A stretch of DNA of 64,000 nt from Cladophialophora immunda (taxonomy: Eukaryota; Ascomycota; Eurotiomycetes; Chaetothyriales; Herpotrichiellaceae): the NCBI RefSeq assembly GCF_000835495.1, contig NW_015622547.1:1364001-1428000 (forward strand). Direction: 5' to 3'. The notes under the pieces are model-generated. The model saw only the letters and a program-made list of their open reading frames with translations, did no database searches and was not told the DNA's origin. Below, piece after piece: positions 31,476-41,933 of the stretch. The translations under genes were made by a program, and so were the position numbers. The number at the start of each line of letters is the position of its first letter. Positions within the stretch are counted from its first letter, which is position 1.

Positions 31476-31716
31476 TTGATGATTCCTTGCTTGGATCGAA
31501 TCTGCGGCTTCGCGATCAGATTGCACGATTACGTATCTGCGTCTCCGTATGCGTCTCCGTAATGCTAATCGCGCCTTGTGCTTTATCGTAGTCCCTATTC
31601 AGGATTAGTGCCTTGGCATCAAGACTGGGAGGAAGCGAGCCTGACTCTTTTGCTATTGCTTCCAGATTCTGGACGTGGAACAACGCAATTGACAAGGCTT
31701 CCTGTGCAAATATCGC

Positions 31717-33353
31717 ATGGCAAGCCTCCTCCGTCGACTCCTCTCCATCACCCAGCCCGATGTGTCCAACGCCACAACCAGAAGGATGAACCTCAACTCC
31801 GCAGACCTGCCCAAAATTTTCCGTCCGCCCGTCAACCGGGCCATGCAAACGCTGGACAAATCGTTCTTTCGCAAAGTCGTGCCTCTGGCTGCTGCCACCA
31901 TCTCCGATGTCAGGCAGATCACCGCGATCAGGAAGGAACTCGACAAATCTCAAGACCTGCTCCGGATAAGCCCGATCAAGCCGTTACGGGAAGATGACTC
32001 GGTCCCAGGGGCAAAGTGCCTTCTGCTCAGGCCAGAGATCGACGCGAAAGGTGCGCTATGCTGGTTCAAGTAGCGGAGAGGAGTTGCTGACAGGATTGGC
32101 AGAGCCGAAAACGTGGTCGCCGACCATCTCGAGATTAGTGGAAGACAAACTGGCCAGCTTACGGCCATACGATCTGACTCTCACATACGACGACTGGACT
32201 ATGCGTACGTGAGTGGTCAGGAATGACCTCTGGAGTCTCATATTCGGAATCTAACATGTTTCGCCAGATAATATTCTTGAGGCTATTCTGCCCGAGATCC
32301 CCGAGGACGAAAAGGAAACTCCTGCAGGCTTTGCCCAGGTAGGCCATGTCGGTACGTCTCCCTGCCCACGCCTTCATACCGCGCACTGACCATCCACAAG
32401 CTCATGTAAACCTGCGCGAAGCATATCTCCCCTACAAGTACATAATTGGGCAAATCTTGGTCGACAAGAACCCCAACATAACCACCGTCATCAACAAGAC
32501 GTTCGACGTTGGGACCGAATCCGTCTTTCGAACATTTCCGTATGAAGTCATCGCTGGCCCAGACGACCTCGATGTCACGGTCCACGAATCTGGCTGCGAG
32601 TTCAAATTCAACTTCGGCAAGGTTTACTGGAATTCTCGATTAGGTACCGAACATGCCCGGCTTTTTGAACTGTTCAAGGAGGGCGAGGCTGTCTGTGACG
32701 TTATGGCCGGCGTAGGGCCTTTTGCTGTGCCGGCCGGCAAACGAAAGGTTTTTGTCAGAGCCAACGACCTCAACCCTGACTCGTACCGAAGTCTTCAGGA
32801 CGCCATCAAGTCTAACAAGGTCAGCGACTTCGTCTCGGCGTCCTGCGAGGATGGTAGGGAGTTCATTCGCTCCGCAACGAGAGAGTTGCTCCACGCTCCA
32901 CGAGAAGCTCGACTGCCTTCGAAATTAAAGATATCGCGGAAATTGACCAAAGAGGAGATGCAGGCGCTACGCAAAGAGGCTGATGCTGCAGCACAAGTCT
33001 TGAAAGAACCACATGTGTTTTCTCACTATGTCATGAATCTGCCGGCCAGCGCCATTGAATTTCTCGATGCCTTCCGGGGCCTCTATCACGGCCACGAAGC
33101 CGAATTCAAACCCTACACCTCAAAAGCTTTGCCATTGATTCACCTGTACTTATTTCAGGCCAAACTAGTCGCTGAAGAAGAGGAAATCCAAGAGATCTGT
33201 GAAAGAATATCGACGCATATCGGTGCTGCGGTCGCGCTTGACGATACGGAGCTAGAGATGCAGGTTCGGTTTGTGCGGCTTGTCGCGCCGAAGAAGAAGA
33301 TGTTCTGCGCCAGCTTTCGGATACCGGCGAGCGTTGCATTTGCGCAGCCTTGA
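31717..33353 (+). CDS. TRM5: tRNA (guanine37-N1)-methyltransferase Trm5
   Basis: It methylates G37 next to the anticodon of several tRNAs, using S-adenosylmethionine, to prevent frameshifting. Four exons (31717-32050, 32103-32204, 32268-32351, 32401-33353) give about 490 aa; every join keeps frame and gives expected text, for example GHVAHVNLREAYLPYK. The D1-D2 region is followed by the Rossmann methyltransferase domain with CDVMAGVGPFAVPAGKR (SAM site), RANDLNPDSY and the NLPASAIEFLDAF catalytic segment. The first ~23 residues are basic and hydroxylated (MASLLRRLLS, TTRR), like a mitochondrial presequence, and an internal Met at codon 24 (31786) begins MNLNSADL. Dual mitochondrial and nuclear/cytosolic forms, as known for yeast Trm5, would fit. 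Confidence 0.94.
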
Positions 33354-33723
33354 CGCATTCTGCCGGCTTTTGCTACAGATTCCACTCTGGTGAGACACTT
33401 CGACCTGTTTGTCATGTCTCTCTACTGGCCGCTTTTCCCGTCTATTCCTCACCAGGCTTTTCTCAGTCTTGTGCTGTCTTACTTCTTGTATGCACAATCG
33501 GCATACGGCCTGGGCAATTGGTGCAGGTCTCTGACAACGGGGTAAGTGCGCCGCCTTGAGCAGGAGATTCAGGCAAGCTGTGGGCTGAAGAATGAAGCTC
33601 AATCTGAGGAGATTTGTCGAGGTGTTCAGATGGTGAAGCTGGAGGGAAGAATGTATGAGCTGCAGGCCCTGATGAGAAAGAAACATCATCTGAGAACCTC
33701 GGCGACAAGGGGATATAATCAGG

Positions 33724-34033
33724 CTAAGTGGCGAGAAGGTCGCGCCAGCTGGAAGGGCCGGCGACGTCGTGATTCGCCTTGGTGCAGACCGCGCAGAGGA
33801 TCCATATCTGGCACACCCGGCACCGACACAGCCCAGGCATCTTGGCCTTGGATGCTGGGAGTTTCTTGGATGGGCGACGAAACTAGGCTTTGGGTAATGG
33901 TACTTGTGGGTGTTGAGATTGAGATTGTGATGGTGAGGGTGATTGAGCACGGCTCGGAGACCTCGATCTTGTGCAAGCAGTGATGATGTCGGTCTGGAGT
34001 CTGGCCCTCTCCTTCGTAGGTGGATGCGGACAT
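33724..34033 (-). CDS. Possible small Cys/His-rich protein
   Basis: I do not recognise this. A start at 34033 (MSASTYEGEGQTPDRHHHC) and a stop at 33724 can be joined by removing 33855-33903 (GTACCA...CCCAG, 49 bp), giving 86 aa in one frame. The second exon encodes GLCRCRVCQIWILCAVCTK, five Cys in pairs, which looks like a zinc-binding knuckle; the first exon has HHHCLHK and a further Cys. The spacing of Cys and His would suit one or two zinc sites. The donor is weak and no homologue comes to mind, so this is tentative. Confidence 0.3.
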
Positions 34034-34748
34034 TTTGGTCCTCTTGAGCAAGGCTTGAAGAAGTGTTCCGATGTCTCCCAATGGTGCTGGCGGAAGGACA
34101 CGCGAGAGACGGCTTTGTCTCTCTTGGAGCAACCGAAATCAGTGTCGAGTATTCCGAAGAAGTCTCCTTCCCCGCGACTCTCGGAGGACGAGAACAAGCG
34201 AAGTCAGGACCGAATTTCCAGCTCGTGGATGGTTAGAGGTATATATCTTAGGAGCGACAATTTATACTCGCTCCCCCATCACGTCACGTCCCGTCGGTAC
34301 ATGACTAGTAGTAGTAGGTAGGTTGGAGCGTGATAGTCTATACAGGGGGAGACAAACGAAGAGGCGGAATTGTGAATCGGCGCTTTGCTCATGGCACCAT
34401 GGATGTGACCAAACGTGAGCACGGCTGGCTGGCTGATGCAGTCTAGAGGAATGAGAACCAGCACCAGCACCAAACGGAACGCATTCAGCCCAAGACTGGG
34501 GTACTCAACGGGTCGCCCAGCAAGGGAGGCATAAAGGATGTGTCGAGGCAACTTGGTCAGATAGGTTGCATGCTATACCAGTACATACCTATCTAGGTAG
34601 CTATGCAGTATGCAGACCGAATCTCTCAAACCCCCCCCCCCCCCTTTTCCATCCACACCCTCTTGGGACAAGAACCCTAGAAGCCCATCGACTGTGTAGA
34701 GCAAGCAGAGATCATTGACCAGGGCCCAGGCCAATGCATCAGGGCCCA
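34034..34748. other. Intergenic region with a C14 homopolymer
   Basis: About 715 bp between the tentative Cys-rich gene and the stop of the Arg/Ser-rich gene. It contains a run of 14 C at 34631-34644 flanked by AAA and TTTT. No gene is seen. Confidence 0.5.
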
Positions 34749-35585
34749 CTAATAGCCCAGAGCCCCTCTCATCATGAACTGCTCTTCCACCCTGCCGTCG
34801 TCGTCGTCGTCGCTGCTGCTACTTCTGCTCCTGCTCCTGCGCCTGCTGCGCCCCCACCGTCTCCCTCCACGCCCGCCCAGCCTCTCGCGGTCTCTTGCCC
34901 GAGCCTGGGCTTCATCCAGATTCCTCCTCGCCTCGCGGATCGCGAGCGCGGTGCCTGCGGCTGCTGCGACAAGCGCACCGTGCATGAATCCCACGCTGGC
35001 ATCCCTCGACTTTGAGCTTGAGCGGGCCCGACGACCATGGCCGCGGCCACGGCCAAGGCTTCGACTGTGATCGATACGACTTCGGCTTCGGCTTCTACCT
35101 CTGCTGCTAGCCACGCCGGGTAATCGCACAGGCGGTGGCGAGTACCCACGACGGAACCCGGGCGTCTCGCCGAACAGGCCTCGACGCGGTGGTGGTGACG
35201 GTGAAAAGGACCGAACTCGGCCACGCGCAACCGCCTCGTCTGGCATGAAGCGGACCGTCGACCGCGGCCGTGGCCGCGACCGCAGACGTCCTATCGCGGA
35301 ACGACGCCGTTCATAACTCCTCCGCCGGCGAGGGTGTTCCTCGTAGAATGGATGCGGGAATCTCGTCCCCTTCAGAATCGGCCGGGGAGACGGGCTCCGA
35401 TGCAGGAGCCGCGGCGCGAGGGACGGCGGTGGTGAAGGTGAAGGTGAAGGTGATCGCGGACGAAGTCCTCGTCCTCGCCCTCGCCCTCGCGTGCGCACCA
35501 CGGTTTCTTCCTCCTCGCGGATGTGCCGCCGACCGTCCGGGCGACGCACTGTGGTTCTCGTGTAGGTGGTTTGCTTTCCGGTCAT
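34749..35585 (-). CDS. Arg/Ser/Pro-rich disordered protein
   Basis: 278 aa if started at 35585. Almost the whole chain is low complexity: RGRGRGRG and SPSPSPSPP runs, RRSRSRSSSSDDDDDG near the C-terminus, and one short Ala/Gly-rich hydrophobic stretch (MHGALVAAAAGTALAIREARR, about residues 205-225). It resembles RS-type nuclear proteins in composition only. The start may be wrong. Just upstream, a minus-strand exon at 35635-35658 (ATG CGC AAC ...) ends in a perfect GTGAGT donor. A CTAAC branch site and an AAAG acceptor at 35574-35575 would join it in frame to QTTYTRTTVRRPDG, removing the ATG at 35585. Both models give the same protein from that point. No family is recognised. Confidence 0.6.
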   Translation of the reverse strand: MTGKQTTYTRTTVRRPDGRRHIREEEETVVRTRGRGRGRGLRPRSPSPSPSPPPSLAPRLLHRSPSPRPILKGTRFPHPFYEEHPRRRRSYERRRSAIGRLRSRPRPRSTVRFMPDEAVARGRVRSFSPSPPPRRGLFGETPGFRRGYSPPPVRLPGVASSRGRSRSRSRIDHSRSLGRGRGHGRRARSSSKSRDASVGFMHGALVAAAAGTALAIREARRNLDEAQARARDRERLGGRGGRRWGRSRRRSRSRSSSSDDDDDGRVEEQFMMRGALGY

Positions 35586-35658
35586 GAAATGGTTAGTTTG
35601 GCAACGAAAGATGGTGGTAGAACATGAGACTCACGCGTGAGCTGATTGGGTTGCGCAT

Positions 35659-36140
35659 CGTGAAAACTCGTCAACAGGTTCAATACAGCGACTACCTAGA
35701 CCTTGCTTGTCAGTAGTTTGGATATTATCTTCCCCTTGGTTGGCGCTCGACTTCAAATGGCTTGATCCTCTGGTTTCGAGTATGCTTCGTCCAGTTCTCT
35801 CGGTTGGTAAGTCGAGGAATCATCCTGGACGCAGTCAGAAGCAGTTTAAGCAACTGCACAGCCATATCACCGGATGCTCTGCCGTGACGGCAAATCGAAA
35901 ATGTCGACTCATGGGGTGAGAGATCGTAGTGACATAGTCCGAAAACGAGAGGTCGCACCTGGAAGTGACCTTCGAAAAGAGCACGCTGTGACAAAAGCGC
36001 CAAACGAAGAGGAAACACGCAAACAAACGACAGCCAGCAAAAAGCAGGACGGAAACAATCGTATTGGAATAAAATGGTGTCTCGGTCATCGTAAGTCTCG
36101 GGTCCAGTGACGGAGAAACTCAGGACGGCCTTGAAAATTC
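35659..36140. other. Intergenic region, no gene seen
   Basis: About 480 bp between two minus-strand genes: upstream region of the Arg/Ser-rich gene and 3' flank of the next one. Confidence 0.45.
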
Positions 36141-36851
36141 TCATTTCTTCTCATCTCGTGAATCAAAATGCAAAGACAGATGAGCCTGTCCTCTTGACCT
36201 AAAGAAAACAGGACACGAGTCGATCCATTTGGGGGCAAAGATAGCCAGATGTTCACGCATTGAGCCATGGTCCCAGCATAGCCAAGAGTCATCGCATGTC
36301 AACTGCGTCACCGGTCTTGGAGGAATCAGTGGCTTCCATTCCAGCACCGGTTGCGTCGCCTGCCTTGTACATGCCGAGCGATACTCCTGGCCAGGAACCG
36401 CAAGGATATGAGGCGGTCTGTAGGGCTCATCCCAGGATGGGCGCATGCTCGACAACGACTGCCACGAGGCGGAAGAGACTGAACCACTCAAGCACCGCCC
36501 GGTCCTTTCTATATCGAGTGATTGAGGATGCGAAGGTGGATCAAGGCCTGCCAGTCTGGTGGGTGAAGAGTCACTCAAGCAGAACGGCCTGGGAGGTTCA
36601 TTCCAGCCGGGGTGGATCGTCGAGAGCGACTTCCAGGAAGTGCCAGAACTGCAGGTAGAAATCGAGGACTGCGATCTCTTCGTCTTCAGTGACCATGGCG
36701 GCGTCGATGGTGTCTCGATTGCTTCGGTCATTGCAGAGGACAGGAAGCTGCTTGCAGACGCAGAAATAGGCTCTGTTTCTGATCGCCAATCTTCGGATGA
36801 TCGATAGGAACTCCCCAGAACCCGAGGTTTGATGGGGCCTTGGGGATCCAT
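36141..36851 (-). CDS. Hypothetical Ser/Trp/Pro-rich protein with an internal repeat
   Basis: A 236-aa frame from the first ATG at 36851 (MDPQGPIKPRVLGSS). No family is recognised. Two related segments of about 24 residues are present: one with CSSGTSWKSLSTIHPGWNEP and one with VSSASWQSLSSMRPSWDEP. They share the pattern S-W-x-S-L-S-x-x-x-P-x-W-x-E-P. The C-terminal third has CDDSWLCWDHGSMREH, rich in Trp. No signal peptide or membrane span is seen. It could be part of a longer gene with an upstream exon. Confidence 0.45.
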   Translation of the reverse strand: MDPQGPIKPRVLGSSYRSSEDWRSETEPISASASSFLSSAMTEAIETPSTPPWSLKTKRSQSSISTCSSGTSWKSLSTIHPGWNEPPRPFCLSDSSPTRLAGLDPPSHPQSLDIERTGRCLSGSVSSASWQSLSSMRPSWDEPYRPPHILAVPGQEYRSACTRQATQPVLEWKPLIPPRPVTQLTCDDSWLCWDHGSMREHLAIFAPKWIDSCPVFFRSRGQAHLSLHFDSRDEKK

Positions 36852-37625
36852 GATGCAGCTCGACGTAATATGTCCGAAGGAGACCAAGTTCGCAGCTACT
36901 TATGTCGTGGCGGGATAAATATTTCTTATGGACAAAATCCGACGACAACGCTGAGAGACAATTGGGGTTGCTGGGTGGAGGGAAGGAGAAGTTGGTGGCT
37001 TATGTAGAACGACACATCCAGGAAGCTGGAGAGAATGGTTTGTAGAAATATTGGGATACTGGTTTGTAAATGCTTCCTTGTCATTGAAGGTGCCTCATTC
37101 ATCATGGCTGCACTCGAAAGAGCGTTCATCCGTTTCCTGTCCAAACGCATCATCTAAGCTTGGTAACCCGGAGCGTTTGGGCACGTTGAACGCCTCCACA
37201 GATTGTCCGACTGTGATATTTGCGGTGCTGGGAATAGCTCAGAGACAATCTCTGTGTCGAGAATAGCACATCCTTCCAAAATCCCCATGCACTCTGTGGA
37301 GGTGGTGAAACAAGTCACCGTTCGGGGCAACCTTGTTAGAGCGACCGGCGACATATCGCATGACCTGGTGCGTAATCATGGCATAACCCTGCCAACATTT
37401 TCTTCATGCTTCCGTCAGCATCTCTTAGAGAATTTGGATTTGCGTGAAGTATTGAGAATTCGGCATTGTCGTTTGCACCTTGGCTGTGCTTTCGTCGTCA
37501 TTCGTACAACTCTGTAACAGGCGACTGCGGCGATGCAGGAATCATGTGAGGTGGCCCTTGCAAATTGGGTTAAGCTGCCGCGTACCACCCAGAAGATCGT
37601 GCAATCCCATGGACGTTTGGTAGAA
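36852..37625. other. Intergenic region, no gene seen
   Basis: About 770 bp between the hypothetical gene and the stop of RPB4. The small frames lack recognisable features. Confidence 0.45.
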
Positions 37626-38084
37626 TCAAAGCTGAGCCTGCCTCTTCAACCGCTGCAACTCCCGACAGATGCCCTCCAACTCCTCCTCGGTGACGACGCC
37701 ATCCTCAACCTTCTTCTCCAAGCTTGGAATCAGTGCCTTTGCTTCATCCGAGCAAGTGGGCACTAGGCTGCCCAGCTGAGACTTTTCAAACCGCTCCAAG
37801 TTTTCACCGTATGAGTTGATAATCCCTTCCACCTGCTGTGCCTCGGCCAGGTCTTTAAAGACTGCGAAAATCTCCAAGTAGTCGCGTGTCTTTGCGGTGA
37901 CTTCTGTCTCCTCGTAGCCTCCTCCTCGGGCCGCTCGGGTGGCGAGAGTCTTTTGCAGGATAATGCGCGCTTCAGAGAGGTTGAGCGTGACTTCGTTCTG
38001 GAATTCGCCTAGTTTGAGGACGGCACCGGCTTCAAGGTCAGAGGTTGCGGTGGGTGCGACACGCGAGGGGGCAGCGTGAGGCAT
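37626..38084 (-). CDS. RPB4: RNA polymerase II subunit Rpb4
   Basis: 152 aa from the ATG at 38084 (MPHAAPSRVAP). Rpb4 pairs with Rpb7 to form the stalk of RNA polymerase II. Family text is clear: EAGAVLKLGEFQNEVTLNLS near the N-terminus, TRDYLEIFAVFKDLAEAQQV in the middle (HRDC-like domain), and the conserved LGSLVPTCSDEAKALIPSLE with DGVVTEEELEGICRELQRL at the C-terminus. The frame stays open 10 codons upstream, but TTTGCAG before ACCC suggests a leader intron ends there, so I prefer the inner ATG. The length is that of other filamentous fungi and shorter than the 221 aa of budding yeast, which has an extra insert. Confidence 0.93.
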   Translation of the reverse strand: MPHAAPSRVAPTATSDLEAGAVLKLGEFQNEVTLNLSEARIILQKTLATRAARGGGYEETEVTAKTRDYLEIFAVFKDLAEAQQVEGIINSYGENLERFEKSQLGSLVPTCSDEAKALIPSLEKKVEDGVVTEEELEGICRELQRLKRQAQL

Positions 38085-38483
38085 TTTGCTTATCGCGACT
38101 GAAAGGGTCTGCAAAGTTAAGAGAAGTCAAGCTGAAAAGCGAAGGACAACCATGTCAGTGATAGAGGTGGGAAAATCAATGTATCGGCGAGCGACGCAGC
38201 GCAGATAGCGCCGCCTCGTCGGAAAATAGATAGTCCGATGTCTACTTTAGTGCGAGGCTGCGAAGAGAAGGACCTTGAATTTGTCCAGACACATTCCAAG
38301 TATTTTTCACAGCACGGAGACATTTGACGGCAGCCAGATTGTATTCCATTATTCTCAGAAATGGATTTAATCTACTAGTCCGGCATCCTGGAGAAACACA
38401 ACTGATTCATTCAATCACAAACTTCCCAAGGCCGTTGATTTGTATCCATAATTTCTTCTCCACCCAAGAGGTCATTCACTGTT
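38085..38483. other. RPB4 upstream region
   Basis: About 400 bp between RPB4 and the stop of the Cys-rich GPI-type gene on the same strand. It likely holds a leader intron and the promoter of RPB4. Confidence 0.45.
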
Positions 38484-39459
38484 CTACAGCACCAATGCAC
38501 CAACACCAGCTGCGATCAGCAAGCCCTTGGCAGCCACGAGGGCGCTAGCATCGCTTGAGTCAGAGAGCTGACTGACACCGGTTTGTACAGACGAAGAGTC
38601 AGTGCTAGTCGTGGTCGCAAAAGAGCTTGGAGTGCTGTAGACCAAGCCGTCGGTAGGCGTCGCGTAGGTATAGTCGGATGTCGTGGTGTCATAAGAGGAG
38701 CCGCCTGAGGAGCCGCCACTGCCGTAACTGCATTTTCCAACGGTACTGGAGCAAGTATATCCTGCTTCACAGTAGTCTGATAGGCCCCAATCGTTAGCTG
38801 GTGCCATAAAAGCCAGACAATCATAAGGGCTGCAACTTACATCCTCCGGCGCAGCAAGATTCGCCAGCGTCCGGGTTATAGCATGAATCCGACCCGCAAG
38901 GAATATTTCCATCACCATAGAGATCAGCGCAGCTGGATGTGGTGGTGGTGCCGTTGTCGCTGCCGCCGGAACTTGAGCCATCGTCGGGGCAGGTATCATA
39001 CAACGGATCCGATGGGTTGTAGCAGTGGTATCCGTCTGGGCAGTCGAGGTAGCCGGCACCAAAGCACGACACACAAGTCGCCCCCGCCTGGTAACAGATG
39101 TCGTCGATGCCGCTGGTACTGGTTGAAGTCGATGCCGGCGCAGAAGCAGTAGAAGTCGTGAGCAGCCCGCTATCAGAGCCGTCGGAGCCATCGGAGGAGC
39201 AAGAATCCAGCCCATAGTACTCGTCTCCAGGCAAGTAGCAGTAAATGTCGCTTCCCGGGCAGAGTGTATAGCCAGCTCCGAAGCATTCCTCACATGTCCC
39301 TACGCAGCGCTTGTCGAGATCTCGCCGCGACATGAGCCTGCTGGTGGATGTCGGCGTCCTGGTCCGACCTTGACCAGGTAGACCTTTGAAGATAGCATCC
39401 CCTTGGGCAGTGGCCAGGAGTACGAGCGAAGAGAAGAAGAGAGTTCGAGTGAAAAGCAT
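38484..39459 (-). CDS. Cys-rich GPI-type cell-surface protein
   Basis: Two exons, 38841-39459 and 38484-38776, join across a 64-bp intron (GTAAGT...ATCAG) to read CCAGGYYCEAGYTC, giving 303 aa. A signal peptide (MLFTRTLFFSSLVLLATAQG) begins at 39459; an in-frame ATG nine codons upstream would spoil it. Two related Cys modules follow: CVGTCEECFGAGYTLCPG (about residue 52) and CYQAGATCVSCFGAGYLDCP (about 120), both with CFGAGY. A third Cys cluster spans SCADLYGDGNIPCG to CCAGG. Linkers are Ser/Thr/Gly/Asp-rich and probably O-glycosylated. The C-terminus is Ser/Asp, then a hydrophobic end (LLIAAGVGALVL), which is a GPI-anchor signal. No enzymatic domain is seen; wall or surface location is inferred. 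Confidence 0.82.
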
Positions 39460-41093
39460 ATTGGCGGTTTCGCAGCAAAAGACCAAAAAAAGAGTGACGT
39501 GAATGAGCGACTAGAATGTAACGAGCGACGAGAAAGCACTCAAAGCTTTCGTTGAAAGAGAAAAAGCACTGAATCAGAAATATTCATTAGGGCAGGGAGG
39601 GCGGTCGCCGCTTAATGAAATATAGCTGGTGAGTCTGGATGCAGTGCCATTTCTCAACTAGGAAGCTCGAATACGGATACGTCCCTTTCGCATGAAGGGG
39701 ACCACCCTGGTCCATGTCCCTACCGCTGAAGCTGCTCAAAGTTCAGCCCGATGGCTCTGCTTGGCACGCAGCAGAGCATTCCACGTGCAAGGCGATTCGC
39801 TATTGGAAGAATGGCAGTGCTTTCTTTACATCCAGAACAAGTAATTCAGATGAAGCGGCTCGTCTGGCTGGGCAAAGGAAACCCAAATCCGAAGCACATT
39901 CAGCGCTGCAGGGTCCCGTAGGGCAGACTCCGAGTATCGTACCCGTACCCTGTCACGGGCCAACGAAAATCCGGCATTAAGATTTGAAGGGACGATCACT
40001 GCCGGTCTCTTGTATAGGCGCAGAGGCCGGTGTCACAATCCATAGCACCAAGTAAGGGCAAGAAGGGGAAATGAAGACGGTCTGGGAGAATTGCAAGGGG
40101 GAAGGTTTCTTGGCGCAGGGCTTGGCAGATGGGGGCGGAATTTGTCTACTTAGACGACTGGCCTGAATAATAATAATAATGATACAGAGTCGAGTCATAC
40201 TGACCCAGACGATTCTCGCCATCGGAGGCAAGGGAGACTGGATAGAAGAGGGCGAACCTGAACGCGCCCTAAGCCTCAGGTTGGGGAGAAAGATCTGTAT
40301 CTCGAATCAGACATGGAATCACACGAGAAGCGGATTCCGCTCTCACCATCTCTGCCAGGGCTATCGGGTACAAGTGCGAGGTACTGTACTTGTAGACGCC
40401 TTGTCCAATTTGCCGAATAATATACTGCCTGCCATGGGCCATGTTCGCTTGTTGGAGTGGGTATGTACTTGTACCAATTGAGCTGGTCTGAAAACCCGAC
40501 TGCTTTGCTAGCTTCAGGGGGGCTCGAGGCTATTATATAATTGAAATTGTGCATACAGAGATATCACAATATGGTCCCAAAGCTGCCTGCCGCATCTGGA
40601 CTATAACTCTCAAGAGAAGCCTCTTTCAGTAACTAATGGCAAACTTGACAGTGCGCATTGGTGTTGGGTAAGAGGAAAGGGGTATGCTTGCCCCTTCTTC
40701 TCCTCCTCAAGCCCCAGCCCTGTAAGGCTTAGCGCAAGGCTGACTGGAGCCATAACTCACCGCTGCACCTTTCCAAAAGGCACAGGACTCAGGTCGTTGA
40801 GAAGCTTGAGTGACAGCAACTGGGTTCCGGGACTCTACTGCATGGGAGAGGAAACCCTTTGCCTCACAACTGGATTTCTTGCGAGTTTTGGCAACGACAG
40901 CATCCAGTGGATTACAGCATTTGCCTGTGTGTTGACGGGGCAAAAGTATCTCAGAGCAATTGCCGAAATTCAGTGTACTTGAAGTGTACAATGGTAAAGG
41001 ATGGTTACCGTGAATCAGAAGGAACCATGTGACGGCTAGACAATGTGGCGACATCAGGCCAGGTACTGAACGAGGTGCACGCCCCCTTTCGTA
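39460..41093. other. Long intergenic region, no gene seen
   Basis: About 1.6 kb. A short AAT repeat lies at about 40168-40182. No frame has domains or plausible splicing. It contains the promoter of the Cys-rich gene on the left and the 3' flank of the TIM-barrel gene on the right. Confidence 0.45.
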
Positions 41094-41933
41094 TCACTGG
41101 CTGATCTGCAAACCCTTGAATTCCTTGGTAGTGTTCGTAATGGCGACTTCCACGGGTAGTCTCTCCATGCTACTTGCACCATAGAAGCCGTGAATACCCT
41201 TGACACGACTGAGCACATAATCTGCATCCTTGGGCTCAGCTATGGGTCCGCCATGACAGAGGATGATGATGTCGTGGTTGATCTTGGTCGCGGCGTCTCT
41301 CATCTCCTGGATCAACTTGACACATTCGTCCAAGGTCTTTCCAGTCTTTGCCCCTATACTTCCAGAAGTGGTCAAACCCATGTGGCACACCAACACGTCT
41401 GCGCCGGCCTTGGTCATCCGTTCAGCTTCATCGACATTGAAGGCATATGGCGTGGTCAGGAGATCAAGTTTGTGGGCTTCCGCGATCATGGCGACTTCCT
41501 TGTCAAACCCCATGCCGGTTTCCTCGAGATTTGCTCGAAAGGTGCCATCGATGAGACCGACAGTGGGGAAGTTCTGGACACCGCAGAATCCCATGCTTTT
41601 CAGTTCTTGCAGGAATGAGGGGATGATGCGGAATGGATCCGAGGCACAGACACCAGCGAGGACTCCAGTCTTGTTGACCACGGGAAGGACCTCCCTTGCC
41701 ATGTCGACGACGACGGCATTGGCGTCTCCGTAGGGCATGAGGCCTGCGAGCGAGCCTCTCCCAGCCATTCGAAAGCGACCCGAGTTGTATATGATGATCA
41801 GATCGCCGCCGCCAGCCTCGATGAACTTGGCCGATAACCCGATACCTGCCCCTGCTCCAACTATCGGCTTGCCATTCTTGATCTGGTTTCTGAGGTGGGA
41901 GAGCACTTCGGCTCGTGAGGACGGGGGCGCCAT
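41094..41933 (-). CDS. PEP-hydrolase-like TIM-barrel protein (Tm-1 C-terminal half)
   Basis: 279 aa, single exon. It matches the TIM-barrel family usually annotated as phosphoenolpyruvate hydrolase-like or IGPS-like (PF09370). Readable blocks are [105 protein letters not shown] and [17 protein letters not shown]. There is no targeting signal. It is divergent from the UPF0261 gene, with 461 bp between the starts. In plant Tm-1 proteins the UPF0261 domain and this barrel are one polypeptide, and in bacteria they are often adjacent genes, so a joint function is likely, although the reaction is unknown. The start at 41933 is supported by the conserved N-terminal R-x-E-V-L-x-x-L segment. Confidence 0.92.
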   Translation of the reverse strand: MAPPSSRAEVLSHLRNQIKNGKPIVGAGAGIGLSAKFIEAGGGDLIIIYNSGRFRMAGRGSLAGLMPYGDANAVVVDMAREVLPVVNKTGVLAGVCASDPFRIIPSFLQELKSMGFCGVQNFPTVGLIDGTFRANLEETGMGFDKEVAMIAEAHKLDLLTTPYAFNVDEAERMTKAGADVLVCHMGLTTSGSIGAKTGKTLDECVKLIQEMRDAATKINHDIIILCHGGPIAEPKDADYVLSRVKGIHGFYGASSMERLPVEVAITNTTKEFKGLQISQ

